From contig JALCSB010000001.1 in the NCBI GenBank assembly GCA_022653075.1, positions 1-64,000 of the forward strand: a stretch of DNA of 64,000 nt, given 5' to 3'. The stretch is from Intestinimonas sp. (GTDB taxonomy: Bacteria; Bacillota; Clostridia; Oscillospirales; Oscillospiraceae). Below, one piece after another: positions 48,084 to 57,365 of this stretch (the stretch's first letter is position 1; each line of letters opens with the position of its first letter). The position numbers and the translations under genes were made by a program. The notes beneath the pieces are model-generated. The model ran no database searches and was not told the DNA's origin. It was given only the letters and a program-made list of their open reading frames with translations.

Positions 48084-49430
48084 GTGAAAACTGCGTCCAA
48101 ATGGTATGTCGCAGGGGTTTCAGCCGTCGGTCTGATCGTGGGTCTGTACTGCGCCTATATTCTGTTTACCGCTCAGATCGGGATGTGGAACGGCGAGACG
48201 ATAGGACGGATGATTACGCTTACGATCTTGTGCGTTTTGTGCCGGTGCCTGCCGCTGTATATCCGGGAGGACTGCACGGTTGACCTGTCCTTTCTCAGCA
48301 TTTTGGCGGCTGTGCTGGTACTGGGCCCGGAGGCTGCGGTAACCATGGTTTTTATTACCACGCCTCTGGAGATTATCCCCACTGAGGATGGAAAAGGGTA
48401 CTATCACATTCTGAATACCGCGCCGGTTAAAACTTTTTTCAACATGGGAAACCGAAATATTTCTTTTTATGCGGGCGGACTTGCCTACTATGCCGCGGGC
48501 GGCGTTCCCGGGAAAATCGGACTGCCCAGTATACTGCCCGCCATTTTGGCGTTTCTGCTCTGTGCTCTGGTGCTGAACAGTTCTATTTTGACGGGCTGCT
48601 TCCGGCTTCAGGGAATATGCCGGGTAAATCCAACTATTTTTCAAATGCTGTGGGGTTTGGTGCCCAGTATCCTCTGCACCGTCCCCGTGGGCTATTTTAT
48701 CAGCTTTCTTCTGCTCCGGAGCTCTGGACCCTGGCTGACCATGCTCTTTGTGCTCCCGCTGCTGTTGGCTCGCTTTTCCTTCAAACTCTATCTGGACAGC
48801 CAGCATCAGCATATCAATATTATTCGGACGCTGGCTGCCGCTATTGATGCAAAGGATCACTATACCAGGGGCCACTCTCAGCGTGTCAGTGTTTATTCCG
48901 CCCGGATCGCCCGTAGAATGGGCCTTTCGTCCAAACGGACCGATCGGCTGCAACTGGCCGCTCTGTTTCACGATATCGGGAAAATCGCCGTGCCGGACGA
49001 AATTCTGAACAAAAGGGGATGGCTTACCCAAGAGGAACGCGCCAGAATTCAGAACCATCCACGAGATGGCGTCCGGATTCTGGAGAACATGGACAGTTAC
49101 ACCGAACTCTATCCATACATTCTTCATCACCATGAATTCTATAATGGACACGGTTATCCCGATGGTACGGCCGGGGATGACCTACCGGTGGATATTTATA
49201 TTCTCTCGGCGGCGGATGCCTATGATGCCATTACCAGTGACCGACCTTATCATAAGGGCGTGAGTCCACAGAAAGCGGCGGAGATTATGCTCGAGGAATC
49301 GGGAAAACAATTTCACCCGGAAGTGGCGCGTACAGTGGCTGCCATGGCGGCGGACGGTTCAATCTTTGAACCGATTCCGGCAGATAGCTGGTCCGAGGAC
49401 CCTGACAGAGAGCCGGTGAGTACATGCTGA
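48084..49430 (+). CDS. HD-GYP domain protein with N-terminal membrane (MASE-like) region
   Basis: HYTRGHSQRVSVYSARIARRMGL...LFHDIGKIAVPDEILNKRG...HHEFYNGHGYPDG. Confidence 0.93.
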   Translation: MKTASKWYVAGVSAVGLIVGLYCAYILFTAQIGMWNGETIGRMITLTILCVLCRCLPLYIREDCTVDLSFLSILAAVLVLGPEAAVTMVFITTPLEIIPTEDGKGYYHILNTAPVKTFFNMGNRNISFYAGGLAYYAAGGVPGKIGLPSILPAILAFLLCALVLNSSILTGCFRLQGICRVNPTIFQMLWGLVPSILCTVPVGYFISFLLLRSSGPWLTMLFVLPLLLARFSFKLYLDSQHQHINIIRTLAAAIDAKDHYTRGHSQRVSVYSARIARRMGLSSKRTDRLQLAALFHDIGKIAVPDEILNKRGWLTQEERARIQNHPRDGVRILENMDSYTELYPYILHHHEFYNGHGYPDGTAGDDLPVDIYILSAADAYDAITSDRPYHKGVSPQKAAEIMLEESGKQFHPEVARTVAAMAADGSIFEPIPADSWSEDPDREPVSTC

Positions 49431-49984
49431 CGCTTGCCATTTTGGGGACGCTGGTGGTTGGCTGGCTGCTGGGCGGGCGGCTGACCCGCTTTGAAAAAGC
49501 GGGAATCCGGCTTATCCTGTTGCCGGTGGTGGCCATGGCGCTGCAGCTACTGCTGCAACTGCTGAAAGGCGAGACATACTATCGGTGGGCTGGTCTGATC
49601 CTGCTGGATTCCTATGCGCTGCTGTTTACTTTTCTGCTGCTGAACCGTCATCTGCAGAAAAGCACGTTGCTGCTCTTCCTCGGTAGCGTTTGTAACCTGC
49701 TGGTAATTATGGCCAATGGATTCCGGATGCCGGTTTCCGCCCAGGCGGGCACACGGCTGAGTGCGGCGGGTTTTGCCTCCCTCGCGGCAGGGGAGATACC
49801 CATGTATACCCTCGCTGGCGACAAGACCAGGCTGCTGTTTTTGGGTGATATGCTGTATATTCCAGTTCCGGGTTTCCGGGGCTTTGCCAGTATTGGCGAT
49901 TGCCTGCTGGCGGCGGGATTTATGTTCCTTTTGATGGCTGTCATGGCACCCAAAAGAGGCCCAAGATGGCTCAAAACCGGGTAA
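49424..49984 (+). CDS. DUF5317 family membrane protein
   Basis: Multi-TM, VCNLLVIMANGFRMPVSAQA...LLFLGDMLYIPVPGFRGFASIGDCLLAAG. Confidence 0.85.
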   Translation: MLTLAILGTLVVGWLLGGRLTRFEKAGIRLILLPVVAMALQLLLQLLKGETYYRWAGLILLDSYALLFTFLLLNRHLQKSTLLLFLGSVCNLLVIMANGFRMPVSAQAGTRLSAAGFASLAAGEIPMYTLAGDKTRLLFLGDMLYIPVPGFRGFASIGDCLLAAGFMFLLMAVMAPKRGPRWLKTG

Positions 49985-50020
49985 GTTATGAAAATAAGTT
50001 TTATAAATGCAGGCAAATTT

Positions 50021-50060
50021 GAACAATCTCCGGCTGCGGTACCGCAGCCGGAGATTGTTC
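50021..50060. repeat. 40-bp perfect palindrome
   Basis: GAACAATCTCCGGCTGCGGTACCGCAGCCGGAGATTGTTC. Confidence 0.95.
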
Positions 50061-50158
50061 TATATGTTTCCAAAAATGAGAACAGGATAAAATTGGGATA
50101 GAAGGAGACCAAAAGAATAAAATGGAATAATTATGAAAAAATGTTCGAAATAAAACTC

Positions 50159-50187
50159 TTGCTTTTTCTTCATAGAACCTTTATACT
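50159..50187 (+). promoter_or_regulatory. Sigma-A promoter of the mraZ/dcw operon
   Basis: TTGCTT-N17-TATACT. Confidence 0.65.
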
Positions 50188-50195
50188 GAGAGCAT

Positions 50196-50232
50196 GTGGA
50201 GCGAAATGGAGCAGAATAGAGCAAAGTGGAGG
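50196..50232 (+). promoter_or_regulatory. Putative MraZ operator (four 10-bp-phased repeats)
   Basis: TGGAG at 50197, 50207, (TAGAG) 50217 and 50227. Confidence 0.6.
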
Positions 50233-50243
50233 AAGTGAGGGGC

Positions 50244-50666
50244 TTGGCCAGCGTAACCGGAACCTACGAGCACAGTATCGACGCAAAGGGCCGGCTCTTT
50301 ATTCCAGCCCGGCTCCGGGAAGAACTTGGCGAGACCTTTTATCTGGCCATGGGTGTGGACGCTTGCCTTGCCATCTATCCTCAGGCGACTTGGGACCAGT
50401 TTACTGAGCGCTTTGCCGCACTTCCCATCAGTGAATCCAAAGCCATGCGCTCCTTTTTTGCCAACGCCGTAAAATGTGTGCCGGACAGCCAAGGCAGAGT
50501 CAATTTGCCCCAGCGGCTGAGAAATTATGCTTCCCTTACCAAAGACGTGGTCATTATCGGTGTCCATAACCGCGCTGAGATCTGGGATGCCGCTACGTGG
50601 AAGAAGAGTGAGGATGAAATGACGCCTGAAAAGATGACCGCTCTCTTGAGCAAGCTTGGAATGTGA
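50244..50666 (+). CDS. mraZ: Transcriptional regulator MraZ
   Basis: TGTYEHSIDAKGRLFIPARLREELGETFYL; DSQGRVNLPQRLRNYA. Confidence 0.95.
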   Translation: MASVTGTYEHSIDAKGRLFIPARLREELGETFYLAMGVDACLAIYPQATWDQFTERFAALPISESKAMRSFFANAVKCVPDSQGRVNLPQRLRNYASLTKDVVIIGVHNRAEIWDAATWKKSEDEMTPEKMTALLSKLGM

Positions 50667-50668
50667 CC

Positions 50669-51610
50669 ATGGAGCAGGAACATTTCTCCCACAGGCCGGT
50701 ACTCCTGCGCGAGTGCATCGAGGCGCTGAACCTTCGTCCCGACGGTGTGTATTTAGACGGTACACTGGGACGTGCGGGACATTCCCGCGAGATCGTCCGC
50801 AGGCTGACCACCGGACGGCTTGTCTGCATCGACCGGGATCAGGCCGCGTTGGACGCGGCCAGGGAGCGTCTGGACGGGTACATGGACCGGGTTACACTGG
50901 TCCATGGAAACTTCGGAGATTTGGCTGCGCTTGCGGACAGGCTGTCCTTACCTCCGGTCGACGGTATGCTGTTTGATCTGGGGGTTTCCTCACCCCAGCT
51001 GGACGACGGTTCCCGGGGGTTTTCCTATATGCACGATGCGCCGTTGGACATGCGAATGGACCAGTCCGCGCCGCTGACGGCTGCCACCATCGTCAACCAG
51101 TGGCCTCGGGAGGAACTGAGGCGAATTTTTCGGCAATACGGGGAGGAGCGCTACGCCGCGCAGATCGCCGGTGCCATCGTGCTGGCACGGGAGAGCGCCC
51201 CTATTAAGACAACATTTCAGCTTGTCAATATCATCCGGTCAGCCATGCCGGCTGCCGCACTGCGGGAAAAACAGCATCCGGCCAAGCGCAGTTTTCAGGC
51301 GATCCGCATCGCCGTAAATGATGAGCTTTCCGCCGTGGATTCCATGCTTCAGGCGGCGGTGCCGCTGCTGGCCCCCGGCGGCAGGCTGGCGGTAATATCT
51401 TTTCATTCCCTGGAGGACCGGATTGTAAAAAACGCTTTTGCGGGCTTTGCAAAGGGTTGTACCTGCCCACCGGATTTTCCGGTTTGTATCTGTGGGAAAA
51501 AGCCCACGATTCGTCTTATCTGTAAAAAACCTATTGTTTCCAGAGAAGCGGAACTTGAGGAGAATCCACGCGCCCGCAGCGCCAAGCTGCGTGTAGCGGA
51601 AAAACTGTAG
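50669..51610 (+). CDS. rsmH: 16S rRNA (cytosine1402-N4)-methyltransferase
   Basis: HRPVLLRECIEALNLRPDGVYLDGTLGRAGHSREI; FDLGVSSPQLDDGSRGFSY. Confidence 0.96.
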   Translation: MEQEHFSHRPVLLRECIEALNLRPDGVYLDGTLGRAGHSREIVRRLTTGRLVCIDRDQAALDAARERLDGYMDRVTLVHGNFGDLAALADRLSLPPVDGMLFDLGVSSPQLDDGSRGFSYMHDAPLDMRMDQSAPLTAATIVNQWPREELRRIFRQYGEERYAAQIAGAIVLARESAPIKTTFQLVNIIRSAMPAAALREKQHPAKRSFQAIRIAVNDELSAVDSMLQAAVPLLAPGGRLAVISFHSLEDRIVKNAFAGFAKGCTCPPDFPVCICGKKPTIRLICKKPIVSREAELEENPRARSAKLRVAEKL

Positions 51611-51665
51611 GGTGAAAAGCGGCTTTTGCCGCGGATTGATTATGAAAAGATAGGATGTGACCTCC

Positions 51666-52223
51666 ATGGCATCAGTCAGAAAGTATACACCATACGGCGC
51701 CGCAACTTATGGCAACGTGGCTTATGATTTGGCCGGGACGGCCGACCGTCCTCTTCACCAGGGCGGCGCGGAGGCCCTTACACCCAAGCGCCGGGCGCGC
51801 TCCGGCGCACGCGCGCTCACCCGCCCCAAGGTGCGGGTCCGCGAGGCGGGTTATGTAGCGCCGTTCGCCGTGATCGGTTTTCTGGCCGTGGCGGTGTTCG
51901 CGGTGTTGCTGATGTTCAGTTATGCAAAGCTCACTGCGGTAAATGATCAGGTGGTGTCTGCGCGGAACCAGCTTAATTCCCTGAAAACAGAGGAATCCAA
52001 ACTGCTCACACAGTATGAACTGGCGTTTGATCTGAATAGTATTGAAAAGCAAGCCCTTGCAGGCGGTATGGTCAAGCCGCAGATCGGGCAGACCTATGTG
52101 TTGGACCTCTCCAAACCAGACAGTGTGGTGCGCTACCAGCAACAGGAGGGATCGTCCAAAGCCGACAGCCTAAAGGCGGAAGTAATTAGCATCTGGAATA
52201 ATCTGGTGGAATATTTCCGCTGA
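51666..52223 (+). CDS. FtsL-like septum protein
   Basis: Single TM followed by coiled coil, between rsmH and PBP gene. Confidence 0.7.
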   Translation: MASVRKYTPYGAATYGNVAYDLAGTADRPLHQGGAEALTPKRRARSGARALTRPKVRVREAGYVAPFAVIGFLAVAVFAVLLMFSYAKLTAVNDQVVSARNQLNSLKTEESKLLTQYELAFDLNSIEKQALAGGMVKPQIGQTYVLDLSKPDSVVRYQQQEGSSKADSLKAEVISIWNNLVEYFR

Positions 52224-52276
52224 TCTGATACATATGCTGAATCAGCGGCCGACGAGAGGTCGGAACAGGAAATAAA

Positions 52277-52309
52277 AGGGGCGTAAGAAATTGAATTTCT
52301 TACGCCCCT
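52277..52309. repeat. 33-bp near-perfect inverted repeat
   Basis: AGGGGCGTAAGAAATT-G-AATTTCTTACGCCCCT. Confidence 0.9.
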
Positions 52310-52330
52310 ATACCGTAAAAGGAGACCGGC

Positions 52331-54709
52331 ATGGCAGAAAAAACGGGAAAAAGTGCACAGACGGCGAGACAAAAGTCCAATCGGATCCTGCTTATCCGGA
52401 CGATTGTTTTGATGGCCATATTTGGAATCGTCACTTTTATTCCATTGTTCTGGAAACTGTGGCAGATTCAGATCGTAAACCACGATAAATATGAAAAACT
52501 GGCTATTGATCAGCAGACCCGTGACCTCACGGTCTCCGCTGCCCGCGGCACCATATATGATGATCGGGGTAACCTGCTCGCCATCTCCTCCACAGTACAA
52601 AATGTGGTCATTTCTCCTAAAGACATTGCTGCGGGTGAGAAGGATGCGGAAGAGAAAAAGGAAGCGGGAAAGAAATACAATGAACATATGAACCGGGATT
52701 TTATTGCCTCCGGGCTGGCGGATATCCTGGGCTTGAATAAAGATGATATTTTGAAAAAAATGGACCAGACCGGCTATCAGTATGTGGTACTTGCCGAACG
52801 GGTGGAGGATGACATTTCCACAAAAGTCCGGAAGTTTATGAGTGACAACGACCTGTACCCCGGCGTTTATCTGGAGCCGACCACCAAGCGGTATTATCCC
52901 TATTCTTCCCTGGCTGCTCAGGTGATCGGATGGGTGGGCTGGGCTGATGACGGAACCTTTAAGGGCGCCTATGGCATTGAAGCCAAGTATGAAAGTGACC
53001 TGGCCGGAAAACCGGGCCGGGTGATTTCTGCCAAAAATGCCAGCGGCACCGAGATGCTGTCCAGCTATGAGAATTACATCGACGCAGTGCAGGGCTATAG
53101 CCTGCATCTCACGCTGGATGCCACAATCCAGAGCTATGCCGAGCGGGTTCTCTCCGAAGGGATCACCCGTTATCAAGTTCGGAACGGCGGTTTCTGCATT
53201 GTAATGAATCCGAAGACCGGTGCCATCTACGCCATGGCCAGCGACCCCGCCTATGACCTCAACAACCCCCGCGGGATCTCCGACCCCGTGCTGACACAGT
53301 ATTTGCAGCGGGTACAGGCTGACCCCGCCAACAATGAAGCGGCCTATCAGAAGGCTTTGCAGACCGCCCAGTACAGCCAGTGGCGCAATAAGACGCTCAA
53401 CGACACCTACGAGCCCGGTTCCACTTTCAAATGTGTTGTGCTGGCCGCGGCCCTGGAAGAGGGCGCGGTCAGCGAAAGTGATCATTTCTACTGCTCTGGC
53501 GCGGTCAAGGTAGCGGACCGGCTAATTCACTGCAGCAAGCGGACCGGCCACGGTGACCAGACCCTGCGCCAGGCGGCGATGAACTCCTGTAACCCCGCGT
53601 TTATCGCCATTGGACAGAGGCTGGGTGCGGAAAAATTTTACCAGTATCTTCAGAATTTCGGCCTGCTGACCAAGACCGGCATCGACCTGCAGGGCGAGGC
53701 CAGCAATCAGGGGCTGGTGTGGGATAAAGAAACATTTACCAGCGAAAATGGCATCACCTCTCTGGCCACGGCTTCCTTTGGCCAGCGTTTCCAGATTACG
53801 CCCATTCAGCTTATCACCGCCGTTTCCGCAGTGGTAAACGGTGGTCATCTGATGCAGCCTTATGTGGTCCAGTCGGTCACCGACAGCGACGGGAATACGG
53901 TTCGTACCACGCAGCCCACGGAGGTCCGGCAGGTTATCAGCGAAGCTACCTCCGAAGAGACCCGCTCTATTCTGGAGAGTGTGGTCGGCGACGGTGGAAC
54001 GGGTAAAAATGCCTATATGGCGGGCTATCGGATCGGCGGCAAAACCGGCACGTCCGAGACCCTGGTCAAAGGCCAGAACATTGTTTCATTCATGGGCTTT
54101 GCGCCCGCCGACGACCCGCAGGTTATCGTCCTGCTGGCCTATGACAGCCCCACGCCGTCCGCACCGGGGTCCAGCATTACGTCGGACGGCTATTACATAA
54201 GCGGTGGTAATATGGCCGCACCGATGGCGGGCGAGCTGATCGCGAATATCCTGGACTACCTGGGGGTTCAGAAACAGTATTCTGCGCAGGAAATGGCCGA
54301 TGTGCTGGTACCAAACCTGGTGGGCCTGTCCTCTGCCGATGCCCAGAGCAACCTGAAGAGCAAGGGCCTTACTTACCGTACGGTGGGTGAGGGAACGCAG
54401 GTAACGGGGCAGATTCCGGCACAGGGCGCCTCTATCCCCAACGGCAGTCAGGTGGTGCTCTATTTGGGGGCGGAGGTACCCACGGCACAGGTGGAGGTGC
54501 CGGATATTTCCGGCTGTACTCTGGATTCCGCGCAGAGCGCGATTTCCAATGCCGGCCTCTATTTGCGGGCCACCGGCGTTTCCGGATACTATTCCTCTTC
54601 CACAGTGGCGATCAGCCAGTCTGTTACCGCCGGTACCATGGTAGACCCCGGAACCGTTGTGGAAGTTAAGTTTGTGGACACTCATATTCAGGATTACGCG
54701 GAAAATTAA
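52331..54709 (+). CDS. Penicillin-binding protein 2/SpoVD-type transpeptidase with C-terminal PASTA repeats
   Basis: YEPGSTFKCVVLAAAL; KTGTSETLVKG; two PASTA-like repeats VPNLVGLSSADAQSNLKSKG and VPDISGCTLDSAQSAISNAG. Confidence 0.94.
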   Translation: MAEKTGKSAQTARQKSNRILLIRTIVLMAIFGIVTFIPLFWKLWQIQIVNHDKYEKLAIDQQTRDLTVSAARGTIYDDRGNLLAISSTVQNVVISPKDIAAGEKDAEEKKEAGKKYNEHMNRDFIASGLADILGLNKDDILKKMDQTGYQYVVLAERVEDDISTKVRKFMSDNDLYPGVYLEPTTKRYYPYSSLAAQVIGWVGWADDGTFKGAYGIEAKYESDLAGKPGRVISAKNASGTEMLSSYENYIDAVQGYSLHLTLDATIQSYAERVLSEGITRYQVRNGGFCIVMNPKTGAIYAMASDPAYDLNNPRGISDPVLTQYLQRVQADPANNEAAYQKALQTAQYSQWRNKTLNDTYEPGSTFKCVVLAAALEEGAVSESDHFYCSGAVKVADRLIHCSKRTGHGDQTLRQAAMNSCNPAFIAIGQRLGAEKFYQYLQNFGLLTKTGIDLQGEASNQGLVWDKETFTSENGITSLATASFGQRFQITPIQLITAVSAVVNGGHLMQPYVVQSVTDSDGNTVRTTQPTEVRQVISEATSEETRSILESVVGDGGTGKNAYMAGYRIGGKTGTSETLVKGQNIVSFMGFAPADDPQVIVLLAYDSPTPSAPGSSITSDGYYISGGNMAAPMAGELIANILDYLGVQKQYSAQEMADVLVPNLVGLSSADAQSNLKSKGLTYRTVGEGTQVTGQIPAQGASIPNGSQVVLYLGAEVPTAQVEVPDISGCTLDSAQSAISNAGLYLRATGVSGYYSSSTVAISQSVTAGTMVDPGTVVEVKFVDTHIQDYAEN

Positions 54710-54763
54710 ATCTGCCTTACCGCGGAAGCACAGTCTCCCGCATCAACCAAAAGGGGTGATTGC

Positions 54764-56206
54764 ATGAAGCTCCAGGACCTTTTGGTGGACGTGGCCCTTA
54801 CCCAATGTCAGGCCGCGCCAGAGACAGAGATCACCGACCTCAGCTATGATACCCGTACCATGCGGCCGGGCGCGCTGTTTGCCGCGCTGCCCGGTTATAA
54901 GACAGACGGCCGAAATTTTATTCGAGAAGCTCTCGATCGGGGTGCCGTCGCAATCCTGTGCCAGAAAGCGCCGGACTATGACGGACCGTGGCTGGTCGCG
55001 GAGGACCCACGGCTGACGCTGGCCCGGATGTCTGCCAACTGGTTTGGCAGGCCGTCCGAGCGTCTGTGCTGCATTGCCGTGACTGGAACAAATGGGAAAA
55101 CAACCACGACCTATCTGCTGAAAGCAGTACTGGAAGGCGCTCTGCATACAAAAGTGGGGCTGATCGGGACCAATCAGAACATGATCGGCGACAAAGTCCT
55201 GCCATCCAGCCGCACAACGCCCGAATCCTACGAAATTCAGTCGCTCATGCGCGCCATGGTGGACGCCGGCTGTACTCATGTGGTAATGGAGGCGTCCTCC
55301 CACGCGCTGGTGATGCACCGCACGGCTGGCATTCGCTTTACCGCTGGCATTTTTACAAATCTGACTCAGGACCATCTGGACTTTCACCATACCATGGAGG
55401 AGTACCGCCGTGCCAAGGGCCTGCTCTTCCAACAGACCGATTTGGCCGTTTTGAACCTGGATGACGAGGCGGGGCGTTGGTACGCCGGCCATGTGTCCTG
55501 CCCGGTTTTTACCTATTCCGAGCATAAAGACGAGGCCGACCTGGTGGCGAAAAATATTCGCCTCTTTCCCGACCATGTGGAATTTGAGGCGGTGGCACGC
55601 AGCACGATTGGCCGTGTCTGGCTGGCGATTCCAGGCGGGTTCACAATTTATAACGCCCTGGGGACAATTGCCTGCGCGCTCAATCTGGGTTTGAAGCTGG
55701 ACAACATCACCACCGCTCTCCGCACAGCCAAAGGTGTAAAAGGAAGGCTGGAAACCGTCCCCGTTCCGGCACCCTATACCGTACTTATTGACTATGCCCA
55801 TACCCCTGACGCACTGGAGAACGTGCTCACGACCGTGCGGGATTTTACCGACCGGCGGGTTATCTGCCTGTTTGGCTGCGGCGGCGATCGGGACCGTACC
55901 AAGCGTCCGCAAATGGGCGAAATCGCCGGCGCGCTGGCTGACCTTGTCATTGTCACTTCCGATAACCCGCGCACGGAGGACCCCACGGCTATTATCCGCG
56001 ATATCCTGCCCGGGCTGGATGGGGCAAAGTCGGAATGCCTGCTGGAACCGAACCGCCGCGCTGCCATCCGCGCTGCGCTCAGCCGGGCGGGGCCGGGGGA
56101 TGTGGTGCTACTGGCCGGAAAGGGCCACGAGACTTATCAGGAGATCAACGGGGTCCGATATCCGCTTGACGAGCGGGAGGAAGTTTTCTCTTTTTTTGCG
56201 CATTGA
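54764..56206 (+). CDS. murE: UDP-MurNAc-tripeptide synthetase
   Basis: VTGTNGKTTTTYLLKAVLEG; SDNPRTEDP. Confidence 0.95.
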   Translation: MKLQDLLVDVALTQCQAAPETEITDLSYDTRTMRPGALFAALPGYKTDGRNFIREALDRGAVAILCQKAPDYDGPWLVAEDPRLTLARMSANWFGRPSERLCCIAVTGTNGKTTTTYLLKAVLEGALHTKVGLIGTNQNMIGDKVLPSSRTTPESYEIQSLMRAMVDAGCTHVVMEASSHALVMHRTAGIRFTAGIFTNLTQDHLDFHHTMEEYRRAKGLLFQQTDLAVLNLDDEAGRWYAGHVSCPVFTYSEHKDEADLVAKNIRLFPDHVEFEAVARSTIGRVWLAIPGGFTIYNALGTIACALNLGLKLDNITTALRTAKGVKGRLETVPVPAPYTVLIDYAHTPDALENVLTTVRDFTDRRVICLFGCGGDRDRTKRPQMGEIAGALADLVIVTSDNPRTEDPTAIIRDILPGLDGAKSECLLEPNRRAAIRAALSRAGPGDVVLLAGKGHETYQEINGVRYPLDEREEVFSFFAH

Positions 56207-56331
56207 AGTATGATATAATCCTTTCCCGGCGTGGGGGTAAAGCTCTGCGGGGCCAGACGTACGCCGGTTAAATTGAAAAAAGGCGGTGGAGCCGGGCGGA
56301 CCACCGCGAAAAACCTGGAGGTCCCAAAATT

Positions 56332-57324
56332 ATGATGGTACAAATCCTTTTGAGCATCGTTCTCTCGTTTGTAATAACGGCCATCGCCGGGAAGCTGCTG
56401 ATTCCCGTCCTGCGCCGCATGAAGGCGGAGCAGTCCATTAAGGAGGATGGCCCGACGTGGCACATGGCCAAGCAGGGCACGCCCACCATGGGCGGACTGA
56501 TGTTTATTCTCGGCATTGCGGCAACAATCTTTACCGTGGGGCTGCCCCAACTGCAGGCGGGAGAATTCGGCGGCGTGACTGTGTTCCTGTTTGCGCTGGT
56601 ATTCGGCGCCATAGGGTATCTGGACGACTATCAAAAGGTGAAAAAGCACGAGAATACCGGTCTTACCGCCGGCTCTAAATTTTTGCTTCAGCTTGCCGCG
56701 GCACTCTTATTCACGGTGCTGCTGCGAAATTTCGGATATTTGAGCCAGGGTATCTACGTCCCCTTTGTAAATGTGGAGCTGCGCTTGCCCTGGACTTTGT
56801 ACATGATTTTTTCCGCCTTTGTTATGGTGGGTACGGTAAACGCGGTCAACATTACCGACGGCCTGGATGGCCTTGCCGCCAGTGTAACGCTTCCGGTGGC
56901 CGTATTCTACACCATTACGGCCATCTGGTGGGGGCAGACGAACCTGGGTGTGTTCGGCGGCGCGCTGGCGGGTGGCCTGGCGGCATTCCTTCTGTATAAT
57001 CACTACCCGGCCAAGGTATTCATGGGGGATACCGGATCCCTTTTTTTAGGAGGAACGGTATGCGGGCTGGCATTTGCCCTTGATATCCCCCTCATTCTGA
57101 TTTTGGCGGGCATTATCTACATTGTGGAGACCATGTCTGACATTATTCAAGTGGCCTATTTCAAAGCTACCCATGGAAAACGCATTTTCCGCATGGCCCC
57201 GCTCCATCACCATTTTGAAATGAGCGGCTGGAGTGAAAAGAAGATTGTGGGTGTGTTTGCAGGTGTTACCGTCTTATTCTGCCTGCTGGCGCTGTGGGGT
57301 GTATACGGGCGCTTCCCGATCTGA
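56332..57324 (+). CDS. mraY: Phospho-MurNAc-pentapeptide transferase
   Basis: GTPTMGGLMFI; NITDGLDGLAASV; HHHFEMSGWSEKKIV. Confidence 0.96.
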   Translation: MMVQILLSIVLSFVITAIAGKLLIPVLRRMKAEQSIKEDGPTWHMAKQGTPTMGGLMFILGIAATIFTVGLPQLQAGEFGGVTVFLFALVFGAIGYLDDYQKVKKHENTGLTAGSKFLLQLAAALLFTVLLRNFGYLSQGIYVPFVNVELRLPWTLYMIFSAFVMVGTVNAVNITDGLDGLAASVTLPVAVFYTITAIWWGQTNLGVFGGALAGGLAAFLLYNHYPAKVFMGDTGSLFLGGTVCGLAFALDIPLILILAGIIYIVETMSDIIQVAYFKATHGKRIFRMAPLHHHFEMSGWSEKKIVGVFAGVTVLFCLLALWGVYGRFPI

Positions 57325-57365
57325 AGAAACGGGCAGGAAGCGGGAGAGGGAAAGGAGGCACATGA

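Noticed and set aside
48120-49151. 343-aa minus-strand ORF
   Set aside because: Antisense to the HD-GYP gene.
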